A DNA stretch of 64,000 bases, from contig JAWUZG010000056.1 in NCBI GenBank assembly GCA_036785705.1, forward strand, positions 10,898,501 through 10,962,500, given 5' to 3'. Under the pieces are notes generated by a model, which saw nothing but the letters and a program-made list of their open reading frames with translations, made no database searches and was not told the DNA's origin. The stretch comes from Acanthornis magna (lineage: Eukaryota > Chordata > Aves > Passeriformes > Acanthizidae). Each line of letters begins with the position of its first letter. The first letter of the stretch is position 1. Position numbers and translations under genes: made by a program. Shown here one piece after another: positions 45,557-58,300 of the stretch.

Positions 45557-45655
45557 AGGCTTACAGACCTTGAAGAGGAAAGGAAGCAATTTTTGGCTCT
45601 GTTAAAACAGAATCGTTTGCAATTCCCATCACTCCACCCATCCGAGGCTGACTGA
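45557..45655 (+). CDS. unassigned candidate terminal coding exon, plus strand
   Basis: I do not recognise this. A T-rich tract ends in ttgcag, a good acceptor on the plus strand, followed at once by an open frame that stops at a TGA near 45653-45655. It encodes about 32 residues, RLTDLEEERKQFLALLKQN then RLQFPSLHPSEAD, with leucines spaced like a short coiled coil and many charged residues. That is more protein-like than the neighbouring frames. It is antisense to CEMIP. A possible polyadenylation signal aataaa lies at 46505-46510. No upstream partner exon was identified, so it may be a last exon of a nested or antisense gene, an eroded pseudogene or chance. The T tract is also just a simple repeat, which weakens the acceptor argument. 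Confidence 0.3.
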   Translation, partial: RLTDLEEERKQFLALLKQNRLQFPSLHPSEAD

Positions 45656-48600
45656 CTCCCAGCTCCACACGCTTTCCAAGTGCTCAGCATTTCACTGAAT
45701 TAAACCCTCCTCCACCACATGCGGTTCCCAAAGCACCAAAGCAGTGGGAAGCTGAGGCTCAGGGTGCCCTGACTCTGCACAGCCAAGCTCGTGCTCCAGG
45801 GAATGCCAGAGCCACTGTGTCCCCACTGCAGGAATGCTCTGGGGATGACCAGGTACCCTGAGATGTGCTGGACACACCTGGATCAGCTGCAAGCCCACAA
45901 GGACACGCACAGTCCCCGTGGACTCCAGCAGTGAATATCCTCGGGAAAACCCCAGGAGGAGCAGGGCAGCTTCCTTCAAACACAGCCCCCACAGCACTTA
46001 CCCCACAGCTTCACTCACACAGGCTCGTGGTGCGTGCCAAGAGAGCAGCAGCCTTTGAAAACATCCCCTCGGATGTCCCAGCAGTCCCTGGAGCAGCTGT
46101 ACCCTCTGCAGAGCGTCCCTGGTTTGAGGGATCTTTTGCCTCCCAAGGTAAGGAGAGTGAGTGCTGCGGCTGAAGAGGATCACAGCATCCTGAATCCTCT
46201 TCAAACTGCTGCTTTTAACTACCCAAATAACTGCATCAGGATGTAAATATTTTTCTTTTTGCTTTTGTGGTACTTCACTGTTTGCATCTGGCTCGCCACG
46301 ACTCCACGCCTTCCTCTCCAGGACATTTGCCATTTGCTCTCCTTCTGAGGCAGGAGGAGGAATAGAGATTTTTCAGAGGTTTAGGCACATTCCTCTCCTT
46401 CCTTCACCAGGCTCTTCCTTTGCCAATTGTTTAGTCTCAGCCCGGGGTTAGAGCTCTGCAAAGTTTTATTGGGATCCAGGGTCTGGACATGTCACAGATT
46501 ATCAAATAAATCTCCAAGAAGCTAAAAGCTTGCTCTGTAAGTATTTGTTCCAATGTTGGGCTTATGCCCACGAGCCAAAAACATCTTGCTTTTTTCCCCC
46601 TGTACAGCACCAGAAATCATAACAATTAGGTATTAATAGGAGTTCAAAAGAACATCAGGGATCTCCCTGGATGGTCAGTTCCAGCTGCCCAGGCTATTGC
46701 ACCAATGATGTCCCATGCATCATGATTTATCTCACCTTCACTGAGCAGCATCAGGGATTTTTTCACACTTTCTGGCAAGCCAGGACCTCTCCCCAGCCAA
46801 ACCCAACTCACACCTCTCCTACCTGGTGTGGGGTTGGAACCACAGCCTCCTCCTCTACCTGTGAACCTTCCTGGTGTCCTCTCACCCACATCCAAGGACC
46901 AAGGGCAGAGTATCTGATGGAGGCAAGTGTCCCATCCAGGGCGCTCAGTCCCCGCGCAGAGGCACAGTGTCAGCTGGCCAGCGTGTGGCTGCCAGAGAAA
47001 CTCACCCACCAGGGAGCAAAAGTCTGGCCAACAAAACACTAACCTTCCCCTGTTTGGCCATTTCTGAGAATTCCAAAGAAACCGCAGGAAGTTAGTTACA
47101 AAACCTTCACCTACCTGTTCGAACAGCCCATGCTATTCAAGGACAGGGACAGTCTGAAATCACCTGTCCCTTCACTGTTGTCACCAGGTAACATCATGCT
47201 CAAACCAAAGTGAGTTTTTCATCATTCCAGGGTCATTTTGTGCTTAACTGCAGTCAGTGAGGTCACCAGCTGTTTCTCACTTTGCATACAAAGCTCTGTT
47301 TTTGTCTTTACTTCAAGCAGCAGCAGCATAAACATAAAGCAATCAGAATTAGCCACTAATACTGACAATATTTCAGTCCTCAATGGGAGCAGAAATTCAA
47401 TACGAGCATTGCCTGAAGGGAATGCAAGACTTTACCCCAAACAGCCCATATTTTATCCTGGGTTTTATTCCTGTGGGTCTTTAATTAAATGTTCACATCA
47501 GTTAGACAAACATCATTTGACTAGTCATTAGCTTCAGACACAAACACATTTATAACTCCTGGCTGTGCCCTGTGCTCACTTTGATTAGAAGACACTGTCA
47601 TGAGATCACTGCCCACTGACCAAGCAGATGTTGCTGAGTTCACCCAAGATGCCGCAGCGGATGGACAATTTTTTTAAAAACAGACATTAATGGATAAAAA
47701 ATAGGACTGAAGGGAGAATTCCCTACCTCTCCTTAAGTTCAGGTTTTCCTGGAATTGCTAAACTTCCACGCCAAATTTCATTGCCAGTCCCACGGTTACC
47801 AGAGAGCAGCTCTTGCTTTTAAACTTACCTTTTGATACCAAATCACAGATATGTTGAAATGCTTCCTCCAGGGATGGGCAGCCCACAGGCTGCTCCTGCT
47901 CTGCTCTGTAAGGCACTGGCTGAAAAATCAAGCTCTACCACAGTGGGTAAGGTGAGAATATATTTATTGCTTATAAAATATACGAGTGAACATCATTGAT
48001 TTGGTACAATCTTGTAAGAACAGTAGTTTTTGGTGCTGGCTCTGCCTGGCTGGTGCTCCCCAGCAGCGCTAACCCCAGGGTGCCCCAGCCTGTGCAGAGA
48101 TGTGCTCCAAGCACATCCGAGAAAAAGCAAATTTTAGCAACACAACAGCATTATCTGGGCATTGATATTCTTTCAGCTTCAAGGGAACATAGTGCTGTAG
48201 AGAAGCAGCTTTCTGATAACCAGCATGATTTTACTCCAGGATGGTTTGGCTTGTCCTGTACAGCCAAGCATGGCAACACTCCCTGAAAAACAGACACAAG
48301 GAGAGAAGTGACGCTCTGGGCGTGGCAGTCATTCACTAGCAGCACAGCACGGACTCCTTCTGCACACTATGGGAACTTCTTAGCTCTTCTTTTCTCCCTT
48401 GATCTAAAATAACAGAACATACAGGAGAGAGGAAGGGTGGTGAAGTGGGAATGAGCCTCACTGAAACTGTAAACTTGCTGCATCACGGATCTGTGGGAAT
48501 TTCAACAAGCTAAGCCAGGTACCCAGGTGTCAGTTAGCTGGAATATTGCTTTACTCTTTATTTTTAAATAAGACTGGGACTCTGGTACTTTTTCATATTT

Positions 48601-50117
48601 GATTACCTGAAAATGGTTAGGCGCTTTGAATCCTTCTTTTATTAGTTTACATCAGTTTCTTCCTGTTATGCCTAAACTATCCCCCATGTCGACTCTGCTC
48701 TGGTCCTCTGCTGTCCCAGAGTACAAAGGCATTATGTATTCTTCCATTTTAATCATAATGTCTTGTGTTTATATTATGCTTTTCATTGCAAAGACTCCCA
48801 AGGCTATTTGCAGCTGGTTGGATCGAGACTATTCCTGTAAACACTCCTAATTTAAATAAGGTTTTGCAAAACCAGGAAACAAGACCCTAAATCCTGATCC
48901 CGCTGGGGTCAAGAGGATTGGGGTTTTTTTGCATTTTCCCTGGCAGAAGCAATGTGCACTTGGGAGAAATGCTCCAGCCTGCCCTGAAACGCAGCCCCCC
49001 CAGCACGGAGCAGTCCCAGAGCTGTGAAGTCAAATTTCCCAAATACCTGAAGCAGCAGGAGGAAGCTCATGGAGCAGAACAGAATTACCCAGACTGGAAA
49101 CCAGGGCAGACACACGGGTGAGCACCCTTGCCCTTAGGAAAAGCCAAGCAGGGGCAGCTTGTGAGCAGCCAGCAGCAGCTTTGTCCCTCTGCCAGCCCCC
49201 AGCATCCCACCCAAGTGGCACAACGAGGACAGGACCCCAGACAGTGTCCCCAGGATGCTGCTGGCCCTGCCTGCTCCTCGCTGTGCCCTTGGAGCAGTCA
49301 GGGCAGGAGGCTGAGCCAAGCTCCCAAAACAGCCGAGAGAATGGCACAGGTGGCTCAGGGAACAAAGTCTGGCAAAACAAACAAACAAAAAGATTCTTTT
49401 TTTAATCAAAAAATTCCTTTCAGAAGCACTCAGGGCTTTGATGAAAGAATGAGACAATGAAGTTTCAGGACAAGAACGGAAAAGAAAACCCTAAACTTTT
49501 GCTTTTCAAAGGATGCAAGAAGAAGCAGCTTCTCAGGAATTAAACATACACTGATATGAAATCACTGTCCTTGATGTAAAGACTGTTTTGTCCTCCCCTG
49601 AAACGGCCACAACAATAAATTTTGAAACTTCAGCCAGAAATTTATATGAATTTCAGTGAAGCAGTAGGGGAAAAATCCCCAAACCCCTTCAACCCACTCC
49701 CCCTTCTCCCCCCCACCCAAAAGAAGCTGGAAATGTAGCCAATTTTCCATCTGATCTCTGCATGAGGGCCTGAAATCTGAATCAAGTTAGACAGCTATTT
49801 TCTTGGTTTCCTTATCACTCACATTATTCATCCAAACCTGGACTCAATAGCCCCCAGTTTTCCAGCAGGAAAGCCAGCATGGATTTTCTGGACCAATAAC
49901 ACCAATGGATTTCTCGCAGCAATCCAAGGTAAAATTATAGTAAGGACTCTCCCAAATTGCTGATTTCACCATCCTTCTATCCAAAAAAAATAAATAGCTC
50001 CTCTTTCACTACAGACTGTTTTCTTCTTCATCAATGTTTCAGGTTATGATTGTTTTTCCTCACAAAGCAGTTGAGCTTTAGGGATGGAATCTTTATCAAA
50101 TAATTGAGGGGGGACTG
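45656..50117. other. non-coding stretch right of the candidate plus-strand exon
   Basis: No gene could be supported. A good plus-strand donor-like string (ccaag then gtaaggag) occurs at about 46142-46155, and an aataaa at 46505-46510. Open frames are compositional. Confidence 0.5.
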
Positions 50118-50226
50118 TGTTGGGTTTTTCGGTTTTGGTTTGTCTTTTTTGGTTTTTTGCTTGGTTTTTAATTTGGTTTTTTTTTTTGTTGTTTGTTTTG
50201 TTTTTTGGTTTTTGTTTGGGTTTTTT
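50118..50226. repeat. G/T-rich low-complexity tract
   Basis: Irregular ggtttt, gtttt and tttggg units on the plus strand, the strand-complementary composition of the tract at 41834-41922, about 8.2 kb away. Confidence 0.85.
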
Positions 50227-52206
50227 ATGCTAAAAAAATGAGCTCCTTTTAGGATGAAAAATTTGCAGCATGGAACTTTTCACTGTTAAAGTGGGGCCAA
50301 AATCCTGAAATAACTCTCCCACTCCTCACCAGCCCTAAGCCTAGAGGTTTTTAGTAGGTTACGCTGGCATATTGTGGTGGGAAATATGTTGATAAACACT
50401 GTATAAGTGTGAGTACATTTTCGGTTGGGAAACTCACCAGTAATTCTGCTGTGTTTCCCAACCTAATAAAAAGCCAAAGATACATGAAAAGCAATAAAAA
50501 GCCAAACAAACATGATAGAAAAAAAAATATATTTACCTCCCTTGTGGAAGATAATAGGCTTTACTGAACCTAACCTGACGAAATCAGACATTTCAGAGCT
50601 GCCCAGCACGGCTGTGATATTTCTAGAGCACATAAGAATAGGTGATCTGAAAAGGAGAACAGTAATTACTGCATGATTGCAAAACATTTCTTCATTAAGA
50701 ATCTTCAAGACCTTTAAGCTCCAATTCAGAAAAGTATGTAGGAGCTTGCTTGACTGTAAGAACATGTCTAAATCCCCTAAATTTCAATCCCATGTAAGCT
50801 TTCCCAAGTTTAAACCTCCATTTAAATGACCCTAAATCAAACCCGTCCTTCATATGGAATCCAAACAAACACAAATTACTGTGAGCGCATCCCTCCTTAT
50901 GGGAGAGGGACACTCAGTTGCTCTGCAGTCCTGAGACTCTGAAGCCATCTCCATCCTGGCTCTGATTTTCCATCAATCCTCAATCTGCCTTTGGTCCTCT
51001 CAGATGTCCTTCCAGCCCCCAGTGAGTTGCACCTGCAGTGAATTGAAGGCACAACTGATCACCTTTAGCTGAGTGCCTCATTGCAAAATCCTCACCCTAC
51101 CAGGAAAACAAACTGAATGGGCAGACATTGCGTGGGTATATGTCACTTCATGCACATGTAAAACATGTGGATATTCATGTGCAGAAATGCAGGTGTAATA
51201 ACTCAGGAGTGCTCAAATCTTTGGCCATGAGCTGCTCAGAAATTTCTTGGACTGAAAGCTGTTTTCTGGTTACTGGACCTGCTTCTACCTGCAGCCAAGA
51301 ATATATCTATCAATCTCTGTTGTTCCATGTTTATGTGGCAGCACATAAAACCACAAGGAATGTGGGACAGACACAAACAGAGATGATCCAGAGCATTGCC
51401 AGGACACACGCAAGGTAGGAGAGCCAGCAGGCAGGCAGGACGAGTCATTGGCTCAACCAAGAAAAGTCAAACTGGAAAATCTGGCACACCTAGGATTTTC
51501 ATCTGTCACAAGAGGCAAAAACAATCAGTAAGAATAAACAGAAATGGACTTGTTTCCAGAATGGAAAACTGAATCACTGGCTGCCAGGAAGTGGCTGGAC
51601 ACTGAGATGGGTGCACAGGATTGTCAGTGTCATTGCTTATCTACCCCATGCTGGAAAATGACTGGTTTGGTTAGAAGAAATTGCCACGTTTCTAGAAAAG
51701 CTCTTTCTGTCTGCTCTAATCTGCACAATCCTGGGAGAGAGATGCTGCTTCTCTTATCTGGCTGATGCTTGGGATTTGTGCATTTAATCTGTGTCAGAGT
51801 TCTTCAGAGCACAAGTTAGGTTATGAAACGAGGTAATTTTCCTTTCTTTGTCTATCAGCCACAGGTTGCTACACGAAGTGGAGTCTCAGCAGTTTTCTTA
51901 CCTCTCTTTTCCGGATGTTTGAACACATTCACTTATTGCAGGGGCAGCGTTTTCCCTGGTGACTGTGTCAAAGTGCTACCTACCCACAGCTGCTCCTGAG
52001 CATGCATCCAGCCCCACACAGAACATCCCAGTGCTGCTGAACAGGAGCACTGTGCCATTTATCTGCAGCAAAAAACAGAGGTAGGTTATATGGAGGCTTA
52101 GACTATGATCCTGCTTATCCATAAGGGAGTTACAAACAAGGAAAATATCTACATTTTTAAAAGTACCTATAATTTTAAATGTATCATTAGTAGAGATGAA
52201 GTGACA
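50227..52206. other. non-coding stretch
   Basis: Nothing recognised. Confidence 0.55.
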
Positions 52207-53043
52207 TCATTGATTGTTGGTCAGTGGAAGGAGGAAGAAAAACCCCTCCTCAAAGTGGTACAAAACCATGAGCAATGAGGTCATCAGCATCTTCTGTGGA
52301 TTAGTAAGACACATTTCGGAAGCCAAGAATTTTGAGAGTAAAATGCTTAGTTCAGCCTTAATACATTTTCCTTTCATGTGGGGGAAATTACTGTCACTGG
52401 GCAAAGCAGATTTGACCATGGAGCAAGGGAGAGGTGCTGAGACAGCAGATGGGCAAATAGAAGTGACACATGCCCTGTTTTTGTTTTCCCTGAAAATGTA
52501 AATATCCAAACCTAACCATTCCTTTTTGGTAGGCCTGTCCCAATACCTCAAAGAAGTTTTAGCAGAAGTGGCTCTTGCTCTTCTCCTTTCCTCCAGCAAG
52601 AGCTCCTTCCCCAGGTTACACATCTCAAGATGTGCCACAATATTTACTTTAAAAAGCCAAAACTCTCTGAGGAGCCTGGCACTGGTGTATCCTCCCAGAA
52701 CCCTGGGACACAGCCCATCCTGAGAGAGCACAGCTTCCCCCAAGGAGAGCAGCAGCACAGCAAGGTCAGGCTGGGAGAGCACTGAACCCAGGATACACAA
52801 GACTGCGATGTACAGAGCCTTCCAAAGCCTGCAGGCACCAGGACGTTCACATCCCAACAATCTGAGACATGTGTGTCCCCAGGGAATATAAGGCCAGACT
52901 GAATGTGGGAGCCAAGTATTAAAAAGTAGCTTCTGCAAGATGTCAGAGGATGCTGAATGCAATGTGAGGCCAAGGGTAAGGAAAACATGAATGTCCAGGC
53001 CATGGGTGGGCAAAGGGGAGGGAGGAAGAGCAAAAACAGACAA
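52207..53043 (-). other. 278-codon open frame of unknown meaning
   Basis: This is the longest open frame in the window that is not explained by CEMIP or a repeat, on the CEMIP sense strand and upstream of the start-codon exon. It is Leu/Cys/Ser-rich, with no signal peptide, no clear transmembrane topology and no domain that I recognise. Overlapping frames in the same stretch are also open (52644-53033 on the minus strand, 52214-52501 on the plus strand), which points to low stop-codon content rather than coding selection. It may be an old transposon, a non-coding exon or chance. Confidence 0.2.
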
Positions 53044-55156
53044 AATCTTCTGTCTGTCCTGGCTCTCTCACAGTCCTAAGGGAGTGTGTGAAAGTCTGGA
53101 TCCAAGCACAGCAGAGAGCAGCCACCCCTGCAGACAGACCTGCATGTGAGCCACTGCCCACGAAGCAGCTCAGATGTGTGTCCTGTCCTGTCCTGTTCCA
53201 TCTGCACACTGCAGACCCTTCAAGGAGCAGCACACAGCCCTGTGGCACCTGGGGCAGGGCACACCTGAGCCAGCTCACTCGGCCCTTGGGGAGGCTTGGA
53301 TCACAAATTTAAGACATGATTATTATTAAACGTTATTTAAAACTGGGACTTATCCATTTCATTCAGCAAAACAAGAACAAAATATGTTCTTCCTCATTTT
53401 CCAAATTTTCCGTGTCTCTTAAGATTTAGGGTAAGAATCATCCTTTAGGCATTAACCTTTATCATTTGCCTAGCCCAGCTTTTACTACAGCTAGGAGTAC
53501 ATGTGTTCAGATTAAAACTTCCTTAGAAAACCTACAGTTTGCATTAAAGCCTTAGAAAAACAAAGAAGCTGTGACTCCACCTGTCCCACGAGTGCTGCAC
53601 ACACTCTGTGGTGTCTGTGCCTCCCCTCAGGGGAGGATGCTGCCTCCAGGAACACCTGCTTGCTAATGGCTTTGAATCAATTTCTGACGATACAGCCAGT
53701 GCTCTAGCAAGAAATCTTGGCTGCTCATATTCCTTAAGGATGCTGTACCAGCTTTGCTTGGCATTTGTTAGCATTAATTATAATTTAGTGGCACGCAGGC
53801 ATGTAAGCCTGGGCAGTGTCCTTGCAAGAATTATTTCAGTCGCCCTTCCCTGTTTAGACAGATATTTAGAGAATGTGCAGGGACAACCTGACAGCTCCAA
53901 ACCACTTCAGTAGTGAAATACAGTTATTTTTATCTTTTAGTGCAATGCCAGCAGAGAAAATCAGGAAAACAAACTTGTTTTTTCCCCCACATCCTTTGTA
54001 AACAATGGCTTCTGGTTTGCTTGTTCCTCCCCTTCCTCTGCATTACAGCAGTGGTGTTAATTCTTCTTCTGAGGTGATAAAAGGCCTTTTTTCCCCTAAG
54101 AGCTCAAATGCTTATTTGAATAGAATACGAACTCCCAGTGACTCTAATTGAGTTAATTGTAAGGGAGAACAATGCACTTGCCTCTTCCAAGGGAACTTCC
54201 CATTTCCTTCTGCCAAGGCTCAGCAAGATTCTGCAGTAACCTTCCTTGGAAATAAAGTTTCCCCTGTTTAACCACTACTTCAAATGCAGTAAAACACAAA
54301 AATACCTTAATGAATGCAGATGTCGAGTGGTTTTGTATGTCTGCCCTGCCAAGGGACTGGATCTGGATCCTTCTATACCGAGCTGAGGGTGTGCTGGTGA
54401 TAGCAACCTGCAATCACACCAGAGACAACGTTAAAAATTGGCTTCTTAACTCCTTTTCATCAGCCAAATTACACTGGGTATCAATGCTCATGCATACACC
54501 ATCCCAGCAGCAAGAATCCTTTACTCGAATTGTGATCCTGATTCATATTTAAAAGTTCATTATTAGGACAGTATTTATGAAAGGGCCATTGCAATGCGGT
54601 TTTTAGGACCCTCTGATAAACGCTCTGGCTCAAAGCAAGTTGAGTGTGGATTTCATAAGTTTTCCCTGGCTATAAAAGCAAGTGGGGATCTCTATGAGCC
54701 TGAAACAGTTCTGCAGGATTTAGAATGGGGTGAATTTACAGTAAATGAGAGAGGAAAAGCTGGCTCTAGTTTTCCAGTTATTCCTGGTAACCAGAATTAC
54801 TCCCCAGTTTGAAACACAGTAGCAATGCTGTACTTTGGAATTCAAAGCCAATCCAAAATAAGCCCTCCCAAGAGTCCTTTTGTTCTGGTTTAAAAGAAAG
54901 AAATGGGGGGAGAGGTGCCATGAATGAGCACCCACATGCTTCTAGTCGAGCATTTTCTTTGAGGCAATACTTGAAGCGCAGCACAAAAGGCTGCAGAAAA
55001 TCAGAACAAAACCCTTCCCTCCACACAGGTTATGTGATGCTGGGCAGATTCAGCTGTGGGAATTCCTTACATGGCTGCACGTCAACTGTGCAACATCAGG
55101 GGCTCTTTGACCCACCAGGGTCTGTACCTGGGGAGACCCACAGGCCCAGCAGTGGG
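53044..55156. other. non-coding stretch
   Basis: Nothing recognised. Confidence 0.55.
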
Positions 55157-55336
55157 ACTTGGGGTGCTGGACATGGATATGGGGTGCTGGAATGTGGATA
55201 TGGGGCACTGGGACATGGATATGGGGCACTGGGACATGGATATGGGGTGCTGGACATGGATATGGGGCACTGGGACATGGATATGGGGTGCTGGACATGG
55301 ATATGGGGCACTGGGACATGGACATGGGGCACTGGG
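55157..55336. repeat. 20/21-bp minisatellite with alternating unit types
   Basis: Eight full units plus a partial first one. Units share the core acatggatatgggg and end either in tgctgg (20 bases, type A) or in cactggg (21 bases, type B). From 55171 the order is A, a 22-base B variant, B, A, B, A, B, then a B variant with a changed base (acatggacat). The A-B pairs form a 41-base higher-order period. Neither strand has stop codons within the array, so long open frames (for example 54809-55354 plus) cross it artefactually. Confidence 0.95.
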
Positions 55337-58300
55337 CAGCTGCCAGCCTCTTAGGTAAGGGGTTGGGGCCACAGCTCCAAGGGTGCCCAGACCACATGTG
55401 CACCATGATTTTAATCCATTCAGTCCTGCCCATGCTGCAATTCAGGCTGAGGAAATTATATAAACAGCTCAGTTCAGCTCTGGGATCAAAAAGGTGCATG
55501 AGCTTTGCAGGGATTCTTCATTCTATTTCTTTTAAAACTAAATATTTGTTTCTATTTGTCTGGAAGAAAGAATGAGTAAGCTTGGTTCCTTTCCAAGGAT
55601 CCAGCATGTGGGGTTAAAAAAAGAAGGGGAAACATCCCACTCATTATGAAATAGTCTAAAAAACAACAACAGGAAAAGAAAAAAGCCAATCCCCTAACTT
55701 CTGTACTCTGAAAGGCTAAAAAAAATAACTGCTGAACTAAACAGACAACCAAAACGCTGATGCTGCCAGAATTGAGTTAGGTTAGACCCATCAGTCTGCA
55801 TGTGCCAGGTCCAGATGGCTGCTGGCAGCTCACGGCTCTTCCCCCACAGACACACACGTGTGACCATTTTTCCTGCTATTTAGTAGTAAACAATCTGTTT
55901 ATAGAACTTGGGCAGCCTTTTTTTATTACTCCTTTTTTTAAAGAGGAGGATTAATTACCGAATTGGCGTTTCACAATTCCTGTGATGAGAGAGACTTGGC
56001 CATCACCAAGGAGCCTGGTTAGCAGGGAAGGCATTCCCGGATTTGATTGCTCATGGGTTATGGTTGAATGAATAAATATATCCCATCTTATTTTCAAATC
56101 TGGCATTTGTGGATTGATTCCTGAAGTAGCTGCTCAGTCAGGTGAAGCATCATGGGACTCATGGTTAAACCACAAAACACTTTTTTCCTGCCTAACTATT
56201 TTAGCTGACTGAGAAACACAGTTTTGTAATATGTTTTTTTAACCAAAGGTGTCCTAAAGTCTCACAAAGACAGTGCAAAAGTTTTAGGACAGTCTTCATA
56301 CCTCCAAAATAAAAGATTTGCCTTGGTGCTCTCCTTTTTTCACAAAATCTGATTTTCTAGATTGTGATTTTCTTAAGAATCTCTTTTCATGGGAATATGA
56401 GGAGGTTGGAGCTTCACAAATTGTCTCAGTGCTGGTCACGAGAGGGTTCTTTTTCATGGCTTTCTGGGGTACAATGGGTTTAAACAAATATTTACACCAT
56501 GCCCACACCTGCAGCAGTGTAAGCAGTACGATGCACAAAGACCTCAGTCCAGGCAAAAAAATCAGCTTTTTTCTGAGCAGCACTGCAAATCCCTGCTGGG
56601 ATCCCGACACAGACCTACCCCAGGAACTCCAGCCTGGAAACCCACTCTGACCTGAAATCAGTGAAGAGAGCGTGCAAGGGAGACAGACCTGGATTTTAGC
56701 TATGAGAAAGAGAAAGGAGGTGCTGGGCTAAGAGAAAGACCCCAAGGAATTGCTGCCCAGCCAAGGCACCACCTGGAAAAAGCTTCCCTGGGATAGCAGA
56801 GGGCGACACGCAGCCAGGCTCCTCTGTCGGCACAAAGGGCAGGCGGGGGCAAAGGGAAAAAATGCACTTCAGGGCTCGAGTACAAGAGAGATGGTCTGCA
56901 GCCAAGAGTACAGTCTTGAGGGGAAAACAAAGAAATGTCCTTTGAGGTTCTCTTTCTGCTTTTATAAAACACAGCAAATCCTCAAAGCCAAAGAAAATCA
57001 GATTTTTTTTGCTTTGTCTGGAAACAACGGCTGCTTATTACGAAGGTCTGATCCAGGGACCCCGGCTGACCTCAGAGGACTTTGAGTCAGGTGCCAGGAT
57101 GGCTTAAAACCAGGGATTTTCTCTTCCTTGCCCCAAAAGGCTGAGGCACAGCCAGACACATACCCACTCGTGTCTCCTGAGGCAGTCGGTTCATCCGGAG
57201 CTGCTGCAGGAGAGGGGAGCAGCATCCAGCAGACATTTCACCGGGGCACAGATTCAGGAATTAGAAAGTAATCTCCGACTTGAACCAGAGCCACAGTCTA
57301 AAGAGACCTGCTTCCTCCACTTTACAGCGAAGTTTATTATTATGGTTTCCATTAAAATCTCCCTCTCCCTGGCTGTTTCTTCAATGTCAGTTTAGAATAA
57401 CTAAGGATAAAGTTAAATCATCTTTTAACTCCTGTTTCCCCAAATTCCGGCATATGCATTAAAAAAAAAATTGCCCCTTGGCTTTCCTTCATCCTGTGAT
57501 TCTCATTGCCGCCCTCTTTCAGAGAAAAAAAGGCTCCAAAAACTGAAAATCTCTATTACAAGCCTTAGAGCCAAAGCTGCAGCTATAGTACAATTCTTAA
57601 ACTGAGGGAAGGGATCTCCCACAAAAAACCCCAACACCCATTCCTGCCTGGGGGATGCACTTGTGCTGTGCAGAGCAGAAAGCCACAACAAGTTCACACC
57701 TGAAAAGAAAAAGTGAACACCAAGATAATTAACTCTTTGGATTTTTATTCCTTCCCTCTTAAGTGGCTCAGCAGGTAACACCAAGATGCCTGAACCAGGG
57801 TTTGCTTTCCTTGTGTCACCAAAACCTTCCAGGGTTTAGAGGTATTCTTTGAAACACCTGGATTCCTGGTTAAAATGGAAAATACAAATTTGGCTTACGG
57901 AAAGAAAGCACCACCTCATCGCCTGTCTCTCTGCATTCTACAAAGCTCAGGAAGTCAAAGTTTCTCCAAAGGATTCCCTCAGGTGACCCATCCCTGCCTG
58001 CAGAGCGATAAATGAAGGGAAACCACTTCAATTTGGTGAAATCAGGGGATCTGCACGCCGAAACCTTTACTTCACTTTACGCATGGAGAGCAATAAAGCA
58101 AAGCTATTTCTGCTGTGTTCTGTTTTTTCATTAAAATAAAACAAAGCTATCTGCAGGATGGAAGAGGGGACAGGCTGTTCTAGAATAATAAATCAAAGCC
58201 ACACAAAGACCCATCAGCTTAAGCCAGATACTGCCCTCTAGAATTTAACCAACTCCAGCTGTGTCATAACACAGGACAGCTCGAAAAGGGATATATTTTC

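Noticed and set aside
46644..47039. 131-codon minus frame and 123-codon plus frame over the same bases
   Set aside because: Both strands are open together with no recognisable motif, which points to base composition.
54809..55354. 181-codon plus-strand open frame and matching minus frames rich in Trp-Ile-Trp-Gly or Pro-His-Ile
   Set aside because: Produced by the 20/21-bp minisatellite, which lacks stop codons in all frames.
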